Source: Butyricicoccus pullicaecorum
GTDB lineage: Bacteria > Bacillota > Clostridia > Oscillospirales > Butyricicoccaceae
Reading direction: 5' to 3'
Length of the DNA stretch: 32,781 nucleotides
Assembly: GCA_018365995.1 (NCBI GenBank)
Contig: JAGZIY010000023.1
Span: 1-32,781, forward strand
How positions within the stretch are numbered: position 1 is the first letter of the stretch; each line of letters opens with the position of its first letter. Both the position numbers and the translations under genes were made by a program. The notes under the pieces were generated by a model. The model made no database searches. It was given only the letters and a program-made list of their open reading frames with translations, and was not told the origin of the DNA. This document shows positions 21,170-28,783 of the stretch, one piece after another.

Positions 21170-21769
21170 TTATAGTCCAAGAGTTGATAGCTTGATTTCG
21201 ATCGTGCGCCGTGCAGCCTCCGCTGCCTGCTCTCGTAAAGCCTCCGCTTTCGCCCAGCTTCGGGCGGCAATCTCTGTACCGTCATACGCCGGAATGTCCA
21301 CCGCCGCCACATCAAAGAGGCGGTCGATCTGCTCAATACTGCGCAGATGGGTGGCTTTGTCGTATGTACTTGCACGCACCGTAAACGCAAACGACATTTT
21401 ATCGATATAGCCGCCTTGAATCTCCTCGTAGAGCCTCCGCCCCTCCTCAGTGCCTCCAAGGTCAGCCACGACATGCAAACCGATCTGGTCTGTGGTCAAT
21501 GTCAATGTGCCGTTTTTGGTACGCGCCACGGGTTTGCCCCCGTGGTTGTAGTTCATAACAACGTCCTGCATTTTCGCTCCCGAAAATGCTCTCGGGCGTA
21601 TGACTTCGCAATATTTCACGCCTTCTATCTCAAAAAGGACTGTTTCTTCATTGAATTTTGCCGCATATCCCTCTACGCGGTAATTTTTTTCAGGATCTGC
21701 GCCATTTTCCTGCGGCATCGCCCGCATTTCAAAAGTTCGGTAATCCCTTGTTTCCGGTGTAATCGCCAT
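21170..21769 (-). CDS. Prohead maturation protease
   Basis: 199 residues. Peptidase family U35/HK97 gp4: VEGYAAKFNEETVLF, then EVIRPRAFSGAK, DVVMNYNHGGKPVARTKNGT with H76, and YIDKMSFAFTV with S126 as the expected catalytic pair, followed by LFDVAAVDIPAYDGTEI. It cleaves the capsid delta domain, then itself. AAAGGAG precedes the ATG. Placed between portal and capsid as usual. Confidence 0.95.
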   Translation of the reverse strand: MAITPETRDYRTFEMRAMPQENGADPEKNYRVEGYAAKFNEETVLFEIEGVKYCEVIRPRAFSGAKMQDVVMNYNHGGKPVARTKNGTLTLTTDQIGLHVVADLGGTEEGRRLYEEIQGGYIDKMSFAFTVRASTYDKATHLRSIEQIDRLFDVAAVDIPAYDGTEIAARSWAKAEALREQAAEAARRTIEIKLSTLGL

Positions 21770-21774
21770 AAAAA

Positions 21775-22956
21775 TTACTCCTTTCCGGTGTCCGGTGCGT
21801 CCGGCTGCTGGGTGTCCAGCTTGTCTATTTCGGTATATTCGCGGCGGATAAAATGCTTGTCCCCGCCCTCAATGGGTGGCAAGTTGAAGATTTCAAGCCC
21901 CTCATTGTGTGTTAAAAATCCACGGTCAAAAAGGTCAGTCACAATCTGCAATTTTGTCGCGTTGCTGGCATACTGTAATCGGTTGGTGGTCGCCAAAATG
22001 ATCGCCCCATCTTTGAGCTGCCGCGGGTGGAAGGTCATGCGGCTCAAAGCCTGAGAAACCTGAATTGCAAATGGCTCAATTTTGCCCTCATAGTAAGCGT
22101 CCCACTCTGCTTCGGTGTATGCGTTGGTTAAAATCTTCTGGTTTATGCCAAAATATTCAAATACACTTTCGGTGATATATTCCTGCTGTTTGGGGTTTAC
22201 CACGTTGGCAACGCTTTCAATTTGTTTGACATCTGCAAATTTGTTATCGAACATCATAATGCCGGTGTCATTGCCGTCCAGATTACTTTTTGCAAATGCC
22301 TGCCGCGTTTTTTCGATATCTTGCGGTTGGTACACGCCTGCAAGCCGTGCCAAAAATCGAATTGTCGTAGCGTTTTTAATGCCGTTGATAATCCCTTGGT
22401 CTTGCATGTGTGCTACCTCGATAGTAGGCATCAACGGAAAGTTAGATGACCCAAAAAAATCATGCTCATACTGGTGCTGCACCAAAAGTCCGGCGCGTTC
22501 CAGTTCAATCGCCGCCGTTTGCCCACCCATAAATCTGTATCGCAGATACGGCACGCCGGAAAATTCCACGATTTCTGCACGCTGTGGAAGTACCGGATAG
22601 TATCCGATGACCCGTCCGGTGGCATCTTCGAGAGGTACGATAAAAGCGTTGTTTTGTACCTCGTAAATGGTGGCAAGCCGCGCTAAAAAAGTACTTGTTG
22701 TCTGCCAAGGGTTCGGCTGATGCGCCAGTGTATACGTTAAATCAGGGCGCGCATCGCCTACGATTTCCAGCTGCAATTTCGACACATGCCGCGCAAATGT
22801 CGCAATGGCGGCACGGGTCAAAGCCATTTCATATAAACCGCCCTCATAGGTGGTGTATACTGGCTGATAAGCAGTCAATGCCTTAAAGTAAGACTGCACC
22901 TGTTTTTCAGTTGGCTGCTTGGCTTTGGGTGGGAAAAGCTTGTCAAAAAGTCCCAT
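21775..22956 (-). CDS. Portal protein
   Basis: 393 residues from the ATG at 22956 (GAGGGGGTG). HK97-type portal: MALTRAAIATFARHVSKLQL near the start, HQPNPWQTTSTFLARLATIY, NAFIVPLEDATGRVIGYYPV, FFGSSNFPLMPT and TEAEWDAYYEGKIEPFAIQV near the end. It forms the dodecameric ring at one capsid vertex for DNA entry and exit. It overlaps the terminase large-subunit end by 14 bases. Confidence 0.95.
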   Translation of the reverse strand: MGLFDKLFPPKAKQPTEKQVQSYFKALTAYQPVYTTYEGGLYEMALTRAAIATFARHVSKLQLEIVGDARPDLTYTLAHQPNPWQTTSTFLARLATIYEVQNNAFIVPLEDATGRVIGYYPVLPQRAEIVEFSGVPYLRYRFMGGQTAAIELERAGLLVQHQYEHDFFGSSNFPLMPTIEVAHMQDQGIINGIKNATTIRFLARLAGVYQPQDIEKTRQAFAKSNLDGNDTGIMMFDNKFADVKQIESVANVVNPKQQEYITESVFEYFGINQKILTNAYTEAEWDAYYEGKIEPFAIQVSQALSRMTFHPRQLKDGAIILATTNRLQYASNATKLQIVTDLFDRGFLTHNEGLEIFNLPPIEGGDKHFIRREYTEIDKLDTQQPDAPDTGKE

Positions 22957-24724
22957 CTTGCACCCCCTCATTCATGCGTTTCAACTCGTCCGCGTTATCC
23001 TGCAAAACTTTGTAAGCACAAAGCAAAGCGATGGTGCCATCAATGCGGCGGCGCGGGTCTGTGGTCTTGACCGGCTGAATATTGCCGTTGATATCTGTGC
23101 GGGAATTTGTGTTAATCAAACAAATTTTGTCGATTGGGTTGTTATTGTCCACGACATGACCGGCGCGCAGGTCTGCCTTGAGGTCATACATGGGTTGCGA
23201 AAGGGTCATAGCTCCCTGCCGCACGGGTATCATGCAGCGCTCCCCGAACTCCGCACGGAACCGCGCCAATAGACTGTCATCAATGTGCCACGGGTCATAG
23301 CCGATATAGAGCACATACAAACTTTTTGTTTCTCTCAGTTCCACAAACCAGTCCAAAATAACCTGTTTGTCCACTTTATTCCCCGTATACGTGCGCATAA
23401 GTCCCTGCTTGACCCATAAAGAGTAGGGCAGGTTGTCACGCTCTCGGCGGCTGCCGCTCTGTGCATCTCGGTCAAGGACAGCCTGCGGAATCCAGTACAT
23501 GCTTTGGCGGTATATGTGAGGGTCACCCGGGCGCATACAAAGCGCAGTTGCAGCCGTGAGGTCGATACTGTCAGCCGCATCAAAGCCGCCGATACCATAA
23601 CGGAAAGGCAAAGACCAATAGGCGGGGTTGGAACACTCTGCCCAAGTCAGCCATGCACAATCCGCATTTTCCTTTAGGTTAAAGTCTTTCACAAGCACCG
23701 TAGGTAAAAAAGACGGGTCTTTTTTTGCCTTTTCGACCATACGGCGCAGGAAATCTATATTTTTGATGGTACCCAGTCCGGGGTTTGCCTTGACCCACAT
23801 TTTTTCATCTAGATACTCTTCACGGTCATCAAGCTCATAAATCCACGGCAAAAAAGTGTGGTCTGAAATCGAGCCATCAAGCACCCCCTCCGCATAGCTG
23901 TACTGTGCATCGAAAATATTTTCACGGACGAAGCCGTTTGTGCTGATGGAAAATAGCAGAGGTTGTGACCGTGCAGACTGAGACTGTTTCATGTCGTCAT
24001 AAATCTGGCGATTTTTAATGGCTGCAAGCTCGTCAATCAAAATGCCATGGGCGTTCAAGCCGTCCAAGCTGTTCGTTGCGCTGGCAAGTACGCGAATAAA
24101 GCCCATATTTTCCGGAAAATATAAATCCATCTTGCGTTTTTTGATGACGCTGGACACCTCCGGAGACTGCTTGCGCATATTTACACACGCGTCAAAGGCT
24201 TTTGCCGCCTGCTCTCTCTTAGTGGCAATATTGTAAATTTCGGGCGCACCCTCTCCATCAGCAATCAAAAGAGCCAGTTCAAGGGCTGCAATTTCGGTAG
24301 TTTTGCCATTTTTACGCCCTTCCACAATCATGCACTCTAAGTACTGCCGTAAGCCGGTGTCCTGATGGACAAAGCCAAAAATCGCCTGCCACCTTGCAAG
24401 CTGGAAAAGCTCCAAACGCAGCGGAGCGCCCAATTTTCCAACGGGCTGTTTACAAAAATGCTCTACAAAATCCACCAAATGATTGGCAAAATCCAGCCGA
24501 AAAACATAAGGAGCGTACTTTTCAGGGTGTAAAAGTTTGTCTAAAAGCATGGCACAAAGCATCTGAATTTTCTGACAAGATATGATTTGTCCTGTCAAAA
24601 TCATCTTGCAGTACTGCTTGAGGTACTCACGTTCGCTGGGGTCTGGCATCGCCTTCGCCTCGCGCCGCATTTTTTGCAGAAGTGCTTGCCTTGCCTTGCG
24701 CGGATCAGTCTGCTTTTTTGGCAT
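22943..24724 (-). CDS. terL: Terminase large subunit
   Basis: 593 residues, GGGAGG eight bases before the ATG. ATPase: Walker A variant G136-RKNGKTT (CMIVEGRKNGKTTEIAA), Walker B ILIDE with D231/E232, and LFSISTNG as motif III. Nuclease: GIGGFDAADSIDLTAATALC with D382 and D388 as likely metal ligands, plus the C-terminal DLRAGHVVDNNNPIDKICLI. It is the Terminase_1 (HK97-like) type that commonly cuts at cos sites. It pumps DNA into the prohead. No cos site could be confirmed by reading. Confidence 0.96.
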   Translation of the reverse strand: MPKKQTDPRKARQALLQKMRREAKAMPDPSEREYLKQYCKMILTGQIISCQKIQMLCAMLLDKLLHPEKYAPYVFRLDFANHLVDFVEHFCKQPVGKLGAPLRLELFQLARWQAIFGFVHQDTGLRQYLECMIVEGRKNGKTTEIAALELALLIADGEGAPEIYNIATKREQAAKAFDACVNMRKQSPEVSSVIKKRKMDLYFPENMGFIRVLASATNSLDGLNAHGILIDELAAIKNRQIYDDMKQSQSARSQPLLFSISTNGFVRENIFDAQYSYAEGVLDGSISDHTFLPWIYELDDREEYLDEKMWVKANPGLGTIKNIDFLRRMVEKAKKDPSFLPTVLVKDFNLKENADCAWLTWAECSNPAYWSLPFRYGIGGFDAADSIDLTAATALCMRPGDPHIYRQSMYWIPQAVLDRDAQSGSRRERDNLPYSLWVKQGLMRTYTGNKVDKQVILDWFVELRETKSLYVLYIGYDPWHIDDSLLARFRAEFGERCMIPVRQGAMTLSQPMYDLKADLRAGHVVDNNNPIDKICLINTNSRTDINGNIQPVKTTDPRRRIDGTIALLCAYKVLQDNADELKRMNEGVQDGTF

Positions 24725-24874
24725 GCGGCAAACCTCCCGACGAACCGCCGGAGACGGCTAATGATGGACTGCGCCGGATAACTGTATGCGGGCATACGGC
24801 AATCCGTGCAGGCGGACGCAAAGCAATATCGCAATGACCAAATTTGTTCAAAAATACACAAAAATTACTGCAAA

Positions 24875-25240
24875 TCATTTCCGCGGACCTCCCTTGGTGA
24901 CAAAATCAAGCAGTGCACTAGCAGCTGCATTTTCCTCCGGCAGCATAGCACACAGGTTGTTGATAATTTGTGTGTAGTTTTTTATCATGGACAAGTAAAC
25001 TTCGACCTCAGGGCTTTTTTTTGTGCCAAACTGATTTTCGCCGTTCTGATACTCGCAAACGACGCCATTTTTCTGGATTTCTTTGCGCAAATCTTCCAGC
25101 TGATTGCCCATAAATGCGGCATTGTCAAGCAGTTTTGATACAGTTTTTCGCCGCTTTTCGTCCAGCCCTGAAAAGACCGCTTCAAGCTCCTCGCGGGCGC
25201 GATTAAATCTTGTTTCGGGGTTCGTGACGGGTCTCGCCAT
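24875..25240 (-). CDS. terS: Terminase small subunit, P27 family
   Basis: 121 residues, AGGAGG seven bases before the ATG. FSGLDEKRRKTVSKLLDNAA, FMGNQLEDLRKEIQKNGVV and SPEVEVYLSMIKNYTQIINN then LLDFVTKG correspond to the P27-type small terminase, which recognises the packaging site and regulates TerL. The 150-base gap before terL (24725-24874) carries no convincing gene and could include the cos region. Confidence 0.92.
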   Translation of the reverse strand: MARPVTNPETRFNRAREELEAVFSGLDEKRRKTVSKLLDNAAFMGNQLEDLRKEIQKNGVVCEYQNGENQFGTKKSPEVEVYLSMIKNYTQIINNLCAMLPEENAAASALLDFVTKGGPRK

Positions 25241-25312
25241 GGCATTTCCTCCTCTCGTTTTTCCTACACCCCCTTAGGGATTCGGTTTCGGTCTTTCTTG
25301 ACTGGGGCGCGG

Positions 25313-25642
25313 TCACCCGTTTTGCTGGAACGGCGGCGCCGATGGGGGGAGTATGCAGCCGTAGCAGTCCACATGGTAACGCGTTGGCACCTCCCCGCCG
25401 CCTATGTGCTCGGCGTTGTGGCAAGCGTGGCACACGTACTCCAAGTTGGAGTGCCCTAGTGTGACCGCAGTGTCTTGTATGCTCTCCCGTGTCAACCACT
25501 GCTTGTGGTGCACGATTTTTCCGGGGATTTTGTGGCAGCGCTCACACAAACCGCCATCAATCCCGATTCGCGTAGCGATATAAGCCGCGCGGCAATCCTG
25601 CCACGCTTGCGAATGATAAAAAGCAATCGCCCAAGTTTGCAT
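25313..25642 (-). CDS. HNH endonuclease
   Basis: 109 residues. The ATG lies after GGGGGATTTG. Zinc and active-site pattern: CERCHKIPGKIVHHKQWLT with two Cys and the H-H pair, then LEYVCHACHNAEH with the second C-x-x-C and H-N. An HNH protein next to terminase is characteristic of HK97-type packaging modules and is needed for cos cleavage in several phages. It is the first gene of the late operon. It begins about 20 bases after an intrinsic terminator (25664-25710), leaving no room for a promoter. Confidence 0.93.
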   Translation of the reverse strand: MQTWAIAFYHSQAWQDCRAAYIATRIGIDGGLCERCHKIPGKIVHHKQWLTRESIQDTAVTLGHSNLEYVCHACHNAEHIGGGEVPTRYHVDCYGCILPPSAPPFQQNG

Positions 25643-25663
25643 CAAATCCCCCTTGCAAAAACA

Positions 25664-25710
25664 AAAAAGTCCGCAAGTACAGCCATTTGGCTATACTTAC
25701 GGACTTAAAA
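25664..25710 (-). terminator. Intrinsic terminator directly before the late operon
   Basis: Minus strand: AGTCCGTAAGTATAGCC, loop ATTT-like, GGCTGTACTTGCGGACT, then TTTTTTGTTTTT. The stem is perfect in RNA only on this strand because of U-G pairs. It lies between the zinc-ribbon gene and the HNH gene. Confidence 0.85.
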
Positions 25711-25735
25711 AATCTGGATAGATTTTCCCCGGTCT

Positions 25736-25897
25736 CTATTTCGGGATATTCAACTCGATTTCTTGCCGGCATTTTGGGCATTTGACAAAAACGCCGGATA
25801 TTTTTGCGCCCTGTTCGCACAACGCAAGCTTGCGCTGACAAATCGGGCATGTAATCCATTTGCTGGATACGTGTTTATCTATATTGGATTTTATCAC
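25736..25897 (-). CDS. 53-residue zinc-ribbon protein, Com-like
   Basis: GTG start at 25897, seven bases after GGAGGG. Residues 17-43 read TCPICQRKLALCEQGAKISG then VFVKCPKCRQEIEL, two C-x-x-C knuckles (C17/C20 and C40/C43) separated by 19 residues. This is the layout of Mu Com and related small phage zinc ribbons; Com binds messenger RNA to switch on translation of mom. It ends 26 bases before the terminator that guards the late operon, so an RNA-binding role there would be attractive but is inference. The gene is under 60 codons and easily overlooked. Confidence 0.75.
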   Translation of the reverse strand: MIKSNIDKHVSSKWITCPICQRKLALCEQGAKISGVFVKCPKCRQEIELNIPK

Positions 25898-25939
25898 AGC
25901 TTCACCCTCCAATCAATATCCGCAAAACCTTTTCTATAT

Positions 25940-26725
25940 TCACTGCCGAAAAGATATACATTGCTTCAAGTCTAAAAAATAAGGGACTTTATTTTTTGTA
26001 CGTCTGGGACGGTGCAGAGGGCGCGGCGGCGGGTCTGGTAAAAAATACTTTATATATATAAACTCGCCAAATTCGGTGTGATGTTCTTCACGCTCCAGTA
26101 CAATAGCGCCTTGCGGCGCGACCAGTACCAAGTCATCTGATACGATTTCACTTTCCATAGTAGGTTTGTCCAGATTTTTTGATGGTGTCCAGCAGCGCTT
26201 GCCATGCTGAGGGATACCGTCACGCGGCTCTTTTGTCATATATTTCGCAAGATCACCGTACTGTCTAGGGTCGATGTGCTTATGTGAGACATACCCATAT
26301 ATCCACAAACTAATGATATCATCAATGTCATCGCATGAATTCATAATAATGTGATGATGTACACGCTTGCTCCCATGCAGTCCCTCAGTGACATAAATAT
26401 ATTTAAGGTCTTGTTTTCTGGAGCGGCGATGCGCGCGAAGTTGCTTGATATACTTCGCAATCACTTTTTTTGCTGCTTCTCTGCTGCTTGGCAGATGGTC
26501 ATCATCATAAGAAAGTGTAATATAGTAGTCAGCCGCATTAAAATTTGCGCCCAAGAGCAGCTCTAATTTTTGGCAGCTGTGTTTCAGATTAAGACGCGCA
26601 CGTGCAGCTGACATACAGCGGCTTTTTTCGGCGCGAATATAGTCGGGATCGCGTGGAAGTGGCATAGATGCAAGAGTAGTCAGCACTAAATTTCCTGCTG
26701 TAATCGTCTTTTTGCGCTTTGCCAT
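25940..26725 (-). CDS. HUH-type replication-associated endonuclease
   Basis: 261 residues from the ATG at 26725, just after GGGAGGTGA. The three rolling-circle motifs are in order: YYITLSYDDDHLP (residues 68-79, motif 1), KRVHHHIIMN (120-129, the H-x-H metal site at H123/H125), and DLAKYMTKEP (158-167) with Y162 as the likely nucleophile and a following Lys. This fits the replication-associated proteins that I recall in many Bacillota phages and elements. It nicks one strand and becomes linked to its 5' end. Its target on this element is not known; hairpins at 5814-5863 are one candidate. The tail is Pro/Arg-rich (PPPRPLHRPRRTKNK). Confidence 0.85.
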   Translation of the reverse strand: MAKRKKTITAGNLVLTTLASMPLPRDPDYIRAEKSRCMSAARARLNLKHSCQKLELLLGANFNAADYYITLSYDDDHLPSSREAAKKVIAKYIKQLRAHRRSRKQDLKYIYVTEGLHGSKRVHHHIIMNSCDDIDDIISLWIYGYVSHKHIDPRQYGDLAKYMTKEPRDGIPQHGKRCWTPSKNLDKPTMESEIVSDDLVLVAPQGAIVLEREEHHTEFGEFIYIKYFLPDPPPRPLHRPRRTKNKVPYFLDLKQCISFRQ

Positions 26726-26744
26726 TGCCGTCACCTCCCTAAAA

Positions 26745-26792
26745 AATAAAAAAACCGCAAGCACAACATAACGAGCAGTCTGCTTACGGTTG
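26745..26792 (-). terminator. Intrinsic terminator directly before the HUH gene
   Basis: Minus strand: AACCGTAAGCA, 16-nt loop, TGTGCTTGCGGTT, then TTTTATTTTTT. Only about 6 bases separate the T run from the ribosome binding site GGGAGGTGA. Sequence and layout match the terminator at 25664-25710 (both start CCGTAAG and end CTTGCGG). Confidence 0.82.
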
Positions 26793-26857
26793 TCTGATAT
26801 TCATTTGAACACCATTATAGAGAAGATTACAAAATTTGTCAACACATCAAAAGGAAA

Positions 26858-27394
26858 TTATTTTTTGAAAAGCCTGCGCCAAAGCGGTATACGGTCATCT
26901 TTTTCCGGTTCCACATGGTCTGCGACGATATCAGCAGGCGCATCTGCGTCCGGCTCTGCTGCTATGGTATGAGTCAGATACTGCTGCTGAGACAGCAACA
27001 CGGAAAGCCGTTCATTCTGCTGCATGATATGCTGGCTTTGCGTTTCGACCTGTGTGCGCAGTTGACCAGCTTGTCCGTCAAGCCTGTCAAATTGCTCCTG
27101 ATTGATTTTCAAAAGTTGCGATATTTGAGCCTGTAAAACCCCTATTTGTTCATCTTTTGCACTTATTTGCTCTTTTAAGCAGTCAATCACCTTGTCAGAA
27201 TCGCTTGATTGCTTGTCTGAGTTGTCAGGCAGAACAGCAGAAACAAATAGTTTCGCAGCATCAGTATCTATCAGTGTTTCCGCACCATCTTTCTTGACAT
27301 ACCCTGACAAGTCCTTTTTAATACGCTGGTAAACTGCTTGTCTCGATACGCCAAATCTGTCCGCGAACTCGCGGATTTTAATATATTCTCCCAT
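26858..27394 (-). CDS. HTH plus coiled-coil protein, DUF536/pSK1-Par-like partition candidate
   Basis: 178 residues from the ATG at 27394, nine bases after GGAGTG. An N-terminal helix-turn-helix (IKIREFADRFGVSRQAVYQR, residues 5-24) is followed by a linker. A long coiled coil covers about 70-140 (CLKEQISAKDEQIGVLQAQI, LLKINQEQFDRLDGQAGQLR) and the C-terminus is short and basic, ending LWRRLFKK. This order, and the ending, match the DUF536-type plasmid proteins that include Par of staphylococcal plasmid pSK1, which partitions plasmids without an ATPase. Direct repeats that could act as its binding site lie upstream (27436-27457). No ParA is encoded. Alternatives: copy-number or accessory replication factor. 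Confidence 0.8.
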   Translation of the reverse strand: MGEYIKIREFADRFGVSRQAVYQRIKKDLSGYVKKDGAETLIDTDAAKLFVSAVLPDNSDKQSSDSDKVIDCLKEQISAKDEQIGVLQAQISQLLKINQEQFDRLDGQAGQLRTQVETQSQHIMQQNERLSVLLSQQQYLTHTIAAEPDADAPADIVADHVEPEKDDRIPLWRRLFKK

Positions 27395-27435
27395 AATTTT
27401 ATGCACTCCAATCACAAAATGAGTTGATAGACTTT

Positions 27436-27457
27436 ACAGTCAATTGACAGTCAACTT
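27436..27457. repeat. 11-bp direct repeats upstream of the Par-like gene
   Basis: ACAGTCAATTG and ACAGTCAACTT in tandem, 11 bp each, one helical turn apart, and containing the palindrome GTCAATTGAC. Position just upstream of the gene fits an operator or a small centromere-like site. Around it, 27458-27566 shows an isolated TATAAT (minus) but no well-spaced -35. Confidence 0.55.
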
Positions 27458-27567
27458 TACATTGCTTTTAGTCTAAGCAAAATTATATCATGGAAAACGG
27501 AAGTCAAAAAGATTTTCACCAAAAAAAGAACGCATAAGACAAAATTACTTTTTATTAGGGCATAAAA

Positions 27568-27599
27568 GAAACCCGCCATTATAATGGTGGGTTTCTTCT
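27568..27599. terminator. Bidirectional terminator after the membrane-protein gene
   Basis: AGAAACCCGCCATTATAATGGTGGGTTTCT folds back on itself almost perfectly and is followed by TCTTGT on plus and TTTTATG on minus. It ends the 28427-to-27627 transcript. Confidence 0.82.
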
Positions 27600-27626
27600 T
27601 GTAAAGAGAATATTCAATTGATTACT

Positions 27627-28427
27627 TTATGTGGTTTGCTCATAGGTATATCCGCTATCAGTCAGCATGATAACACCAGCACTTTTGAGGATAGCGCCAT
27701 CAGTATCAACTTCTCCATATTCTGCAAAATAGGAAAGCGACCCTGCAAAACAGATGCCTGTGCCATCTTCACAGATAATAGCGACCCAATTCAACCCACT
27801 ATCTTTCACCTTTTGCTCCACAAACTCTGTGAATTGCTCATTTGTAACCGTTTTCAAGTCTTTTTTATCAATTTTTATATATCCGTACTGCCCCAGTACA
27901 TTGTTACCTATACCACTTTTTACTTCATCTAACGAAAAAGCAGCCGAAAGCAAAGGATTTTTAATTTCTTCTGCTGGTGTTGGCGTTGGCTGCGCTTCGG
28001 GCTTAGGTTCTGGCTCCGGTTTTACGGGCGTTTCTGGCTTAGGTTCAGCGGGTGGTTCTGGCTCTGGCTCCGGCTGTGCTTCGGGAGCAGGCTTTGGCGC
28101 AGGCTCGGATATTTCTGTCTGAGCAGTCACATTTTTTTGATTTTCCACTTCCATATAAGCCGATATTGAAATAATATTCCAACAAATCAATACTATAACG
28201 CCAGTTACAAGCAATTTACGCTTGTGTAGTGGTGTGATCGGAATATTTTGCGCCTGCTCTTTTTGCGTTCGATATTTTGTCGTGATCCACAACCCAAAAA
28301 TTTCGCCAGCGATGCCAAGAAGCGGATACAATGCGCCTAAGATGATAGACATAAATATAAGGGCAATTCCGCCAAATAAAGATGATAGTTCCCCGCCTAT
28401 TTTTTTTTCGGTTGGCTCTTTTGACAT
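27627..28427 (-). CDS. Membrane protein with Pro/Glu-rich stalk, probable moron
   Basis: 266 residues, AAGGGG eight bases before the ATG. Hydrophobic helices at about 15-50 (FGGIALIFMSIILGALYPLL then GIAGEIFGLWI) and 72-92 (LLVTGVIVLICWNIISISAY). A stalk of roughly 50 residues follows, made of P-E/P-K repeats (PEPEPEPPAEPKPETPVKPE). A C-terminal domain of about 105 residues ends the protein (VLGQYGYIKIDKKDLKTVTN, FVEQKVKDSGLNWVAIICED). With two or three membrane helices and an extended stalk, the end domain would be held away from the membrane, outside the cell if the topology follows the stalk. It is a single-gene transcript with its own promoter and terminator, not part of any phage module, so a lysogen-expressed gene (superinfection exclusion or host fitness) is likely. 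Family not recognised. Confidence 0.8.
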   Translation of the reverse strand: MSKEPTEKKIGGELSSLFGGIALIFMSIILGALYPLLGIAGEIFGLWITTKYRTQKEQAQNIPITPLHKRKLLVTGVIVLICWNIISISAYMEVENQKNVTAQTEISEPAPKPAPEAQPEPEPEPPAEPKPETPVKPEPEPKPEAQPTPTPAEEIKNPLLSAAFSLDEVKSGIGNNVLGQYGYIKIDKKDLKTVTNEQFTEFVEQKVKDSGLNWVAIICEDGTGICFAGSLSYFAEYGEVDTDGAILKSAGVIMLTDSGYTYEQTT

Positions 28428-28457
28428 AAAAATTTCCCCTTTTCGTTTGTTAGCTTT

Positions 28458-28486
28458 ATATTACCATTATTTTCCTAAATAAACAA
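28458..28486 (-). promoter_or_regulatory. Promoter of the membrane-protein gene
   Basis: Minus strand: TTGTTT (28486-28481), 17 bp, TAATAT (28463-28458). The spacer TTTAGGAAAATAATGG nearly repeats the spacer of the divergent promoter at 28507-28535, so one regulator may bind both. Confidence 0.6.
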
Positions 28487-28506
28487 TAAAAAGATATAGA
28501 TATATC

Positions 28507-28535
28507 TTGCTTTTTTAGGAAAACAATTGTATAAT
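28507..28535 (+). promoter_or_regulatory. Promoter of the 48-residue gene
   Basis: TTGCTT (28507-28512), 17 bp, TATAAT (28530-28535). The spacer contains TTTAGGAAAACAATTG, the mirror of that in the divergent promoter. Confidence 0.7.
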
Positions 28536-28567
28536 GTCGATAATATCGAAACAAACAAATGTTCTAA

Positions 28568-28619
28568 AGTTGAGGAAAATACAAAAGTACAATACTTATT
28601 GCTGAAAATGTACTCAACT
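28568..28619 (+). promoter_or_regulatory. Structured leader of the 48-residue gene
   Basis: AGTTGAG (28568-28574) can pair with CTCAACT (28613-28619), and inside it AGTACA can pair with TGTACT. The two pairings share bases, so two forms are possible. The leader from about 28542 to the start at 28637 has no other gene. Confidence 0.4.
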
Positions 28620-28636
28620 AGAAAGGGGGAACTAAA

Positions 28637-28783
28637 GTGGATAAGAATTCATCAGCACATCATTACTATCATGAAAAAAGTGTAAGAACGCAACTGATTG
28701 ACGAGATTATCATGTTATTGTTCAAATTAAATGAACGAAAATTAAAGATTGTTTTCGCATTTCTGCAAGGATTAAAAAACTAG
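28637..28783 (+). CDS. 48-residue protein of unknown function
   Basis: GTG start seven bases after AAAGGGGG. Reads DKNSSAHHYYHEKSVRTQLI then DEIIMLLFKLNERKLKIVFA and FLQGLKN. The second half, with L-L-F-x-L-N-E-R-K-L-K-I-V-x-x-F-L-x-x-L, is a helix-turn-helix-like hairpin of the type I recall in short proteins near phage and ICE regulators, where it often appears as the last 30 residues. It has its own promoter and leader and a terminator right behind the stop. Possibly a small anti-repressor or regulator partner; not proven. Confidence 0.72.
   Translation: MDKNSSAHHYYHEKSVRTQLIDEIIMLLFKLNERKLKIVFAFLQGLKN

Noticed and set aside
24601..24861. Minus-strand open frame between the terminase genes
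   Set aside because: It mostly overlaps terL in another frame, with no ribosome binding site; the 150-base gap is more likely non-coding, perhaps the packaging site.
25557..25859. Minus-strand open frame overlapping the zinc-ribbon and HNH genes
   Set aside because: It crosses the terminator and both real genes in the wrong frame; the 53-residue frame with GTG start has the ribosome binding site and the C-x-x-C pairs.
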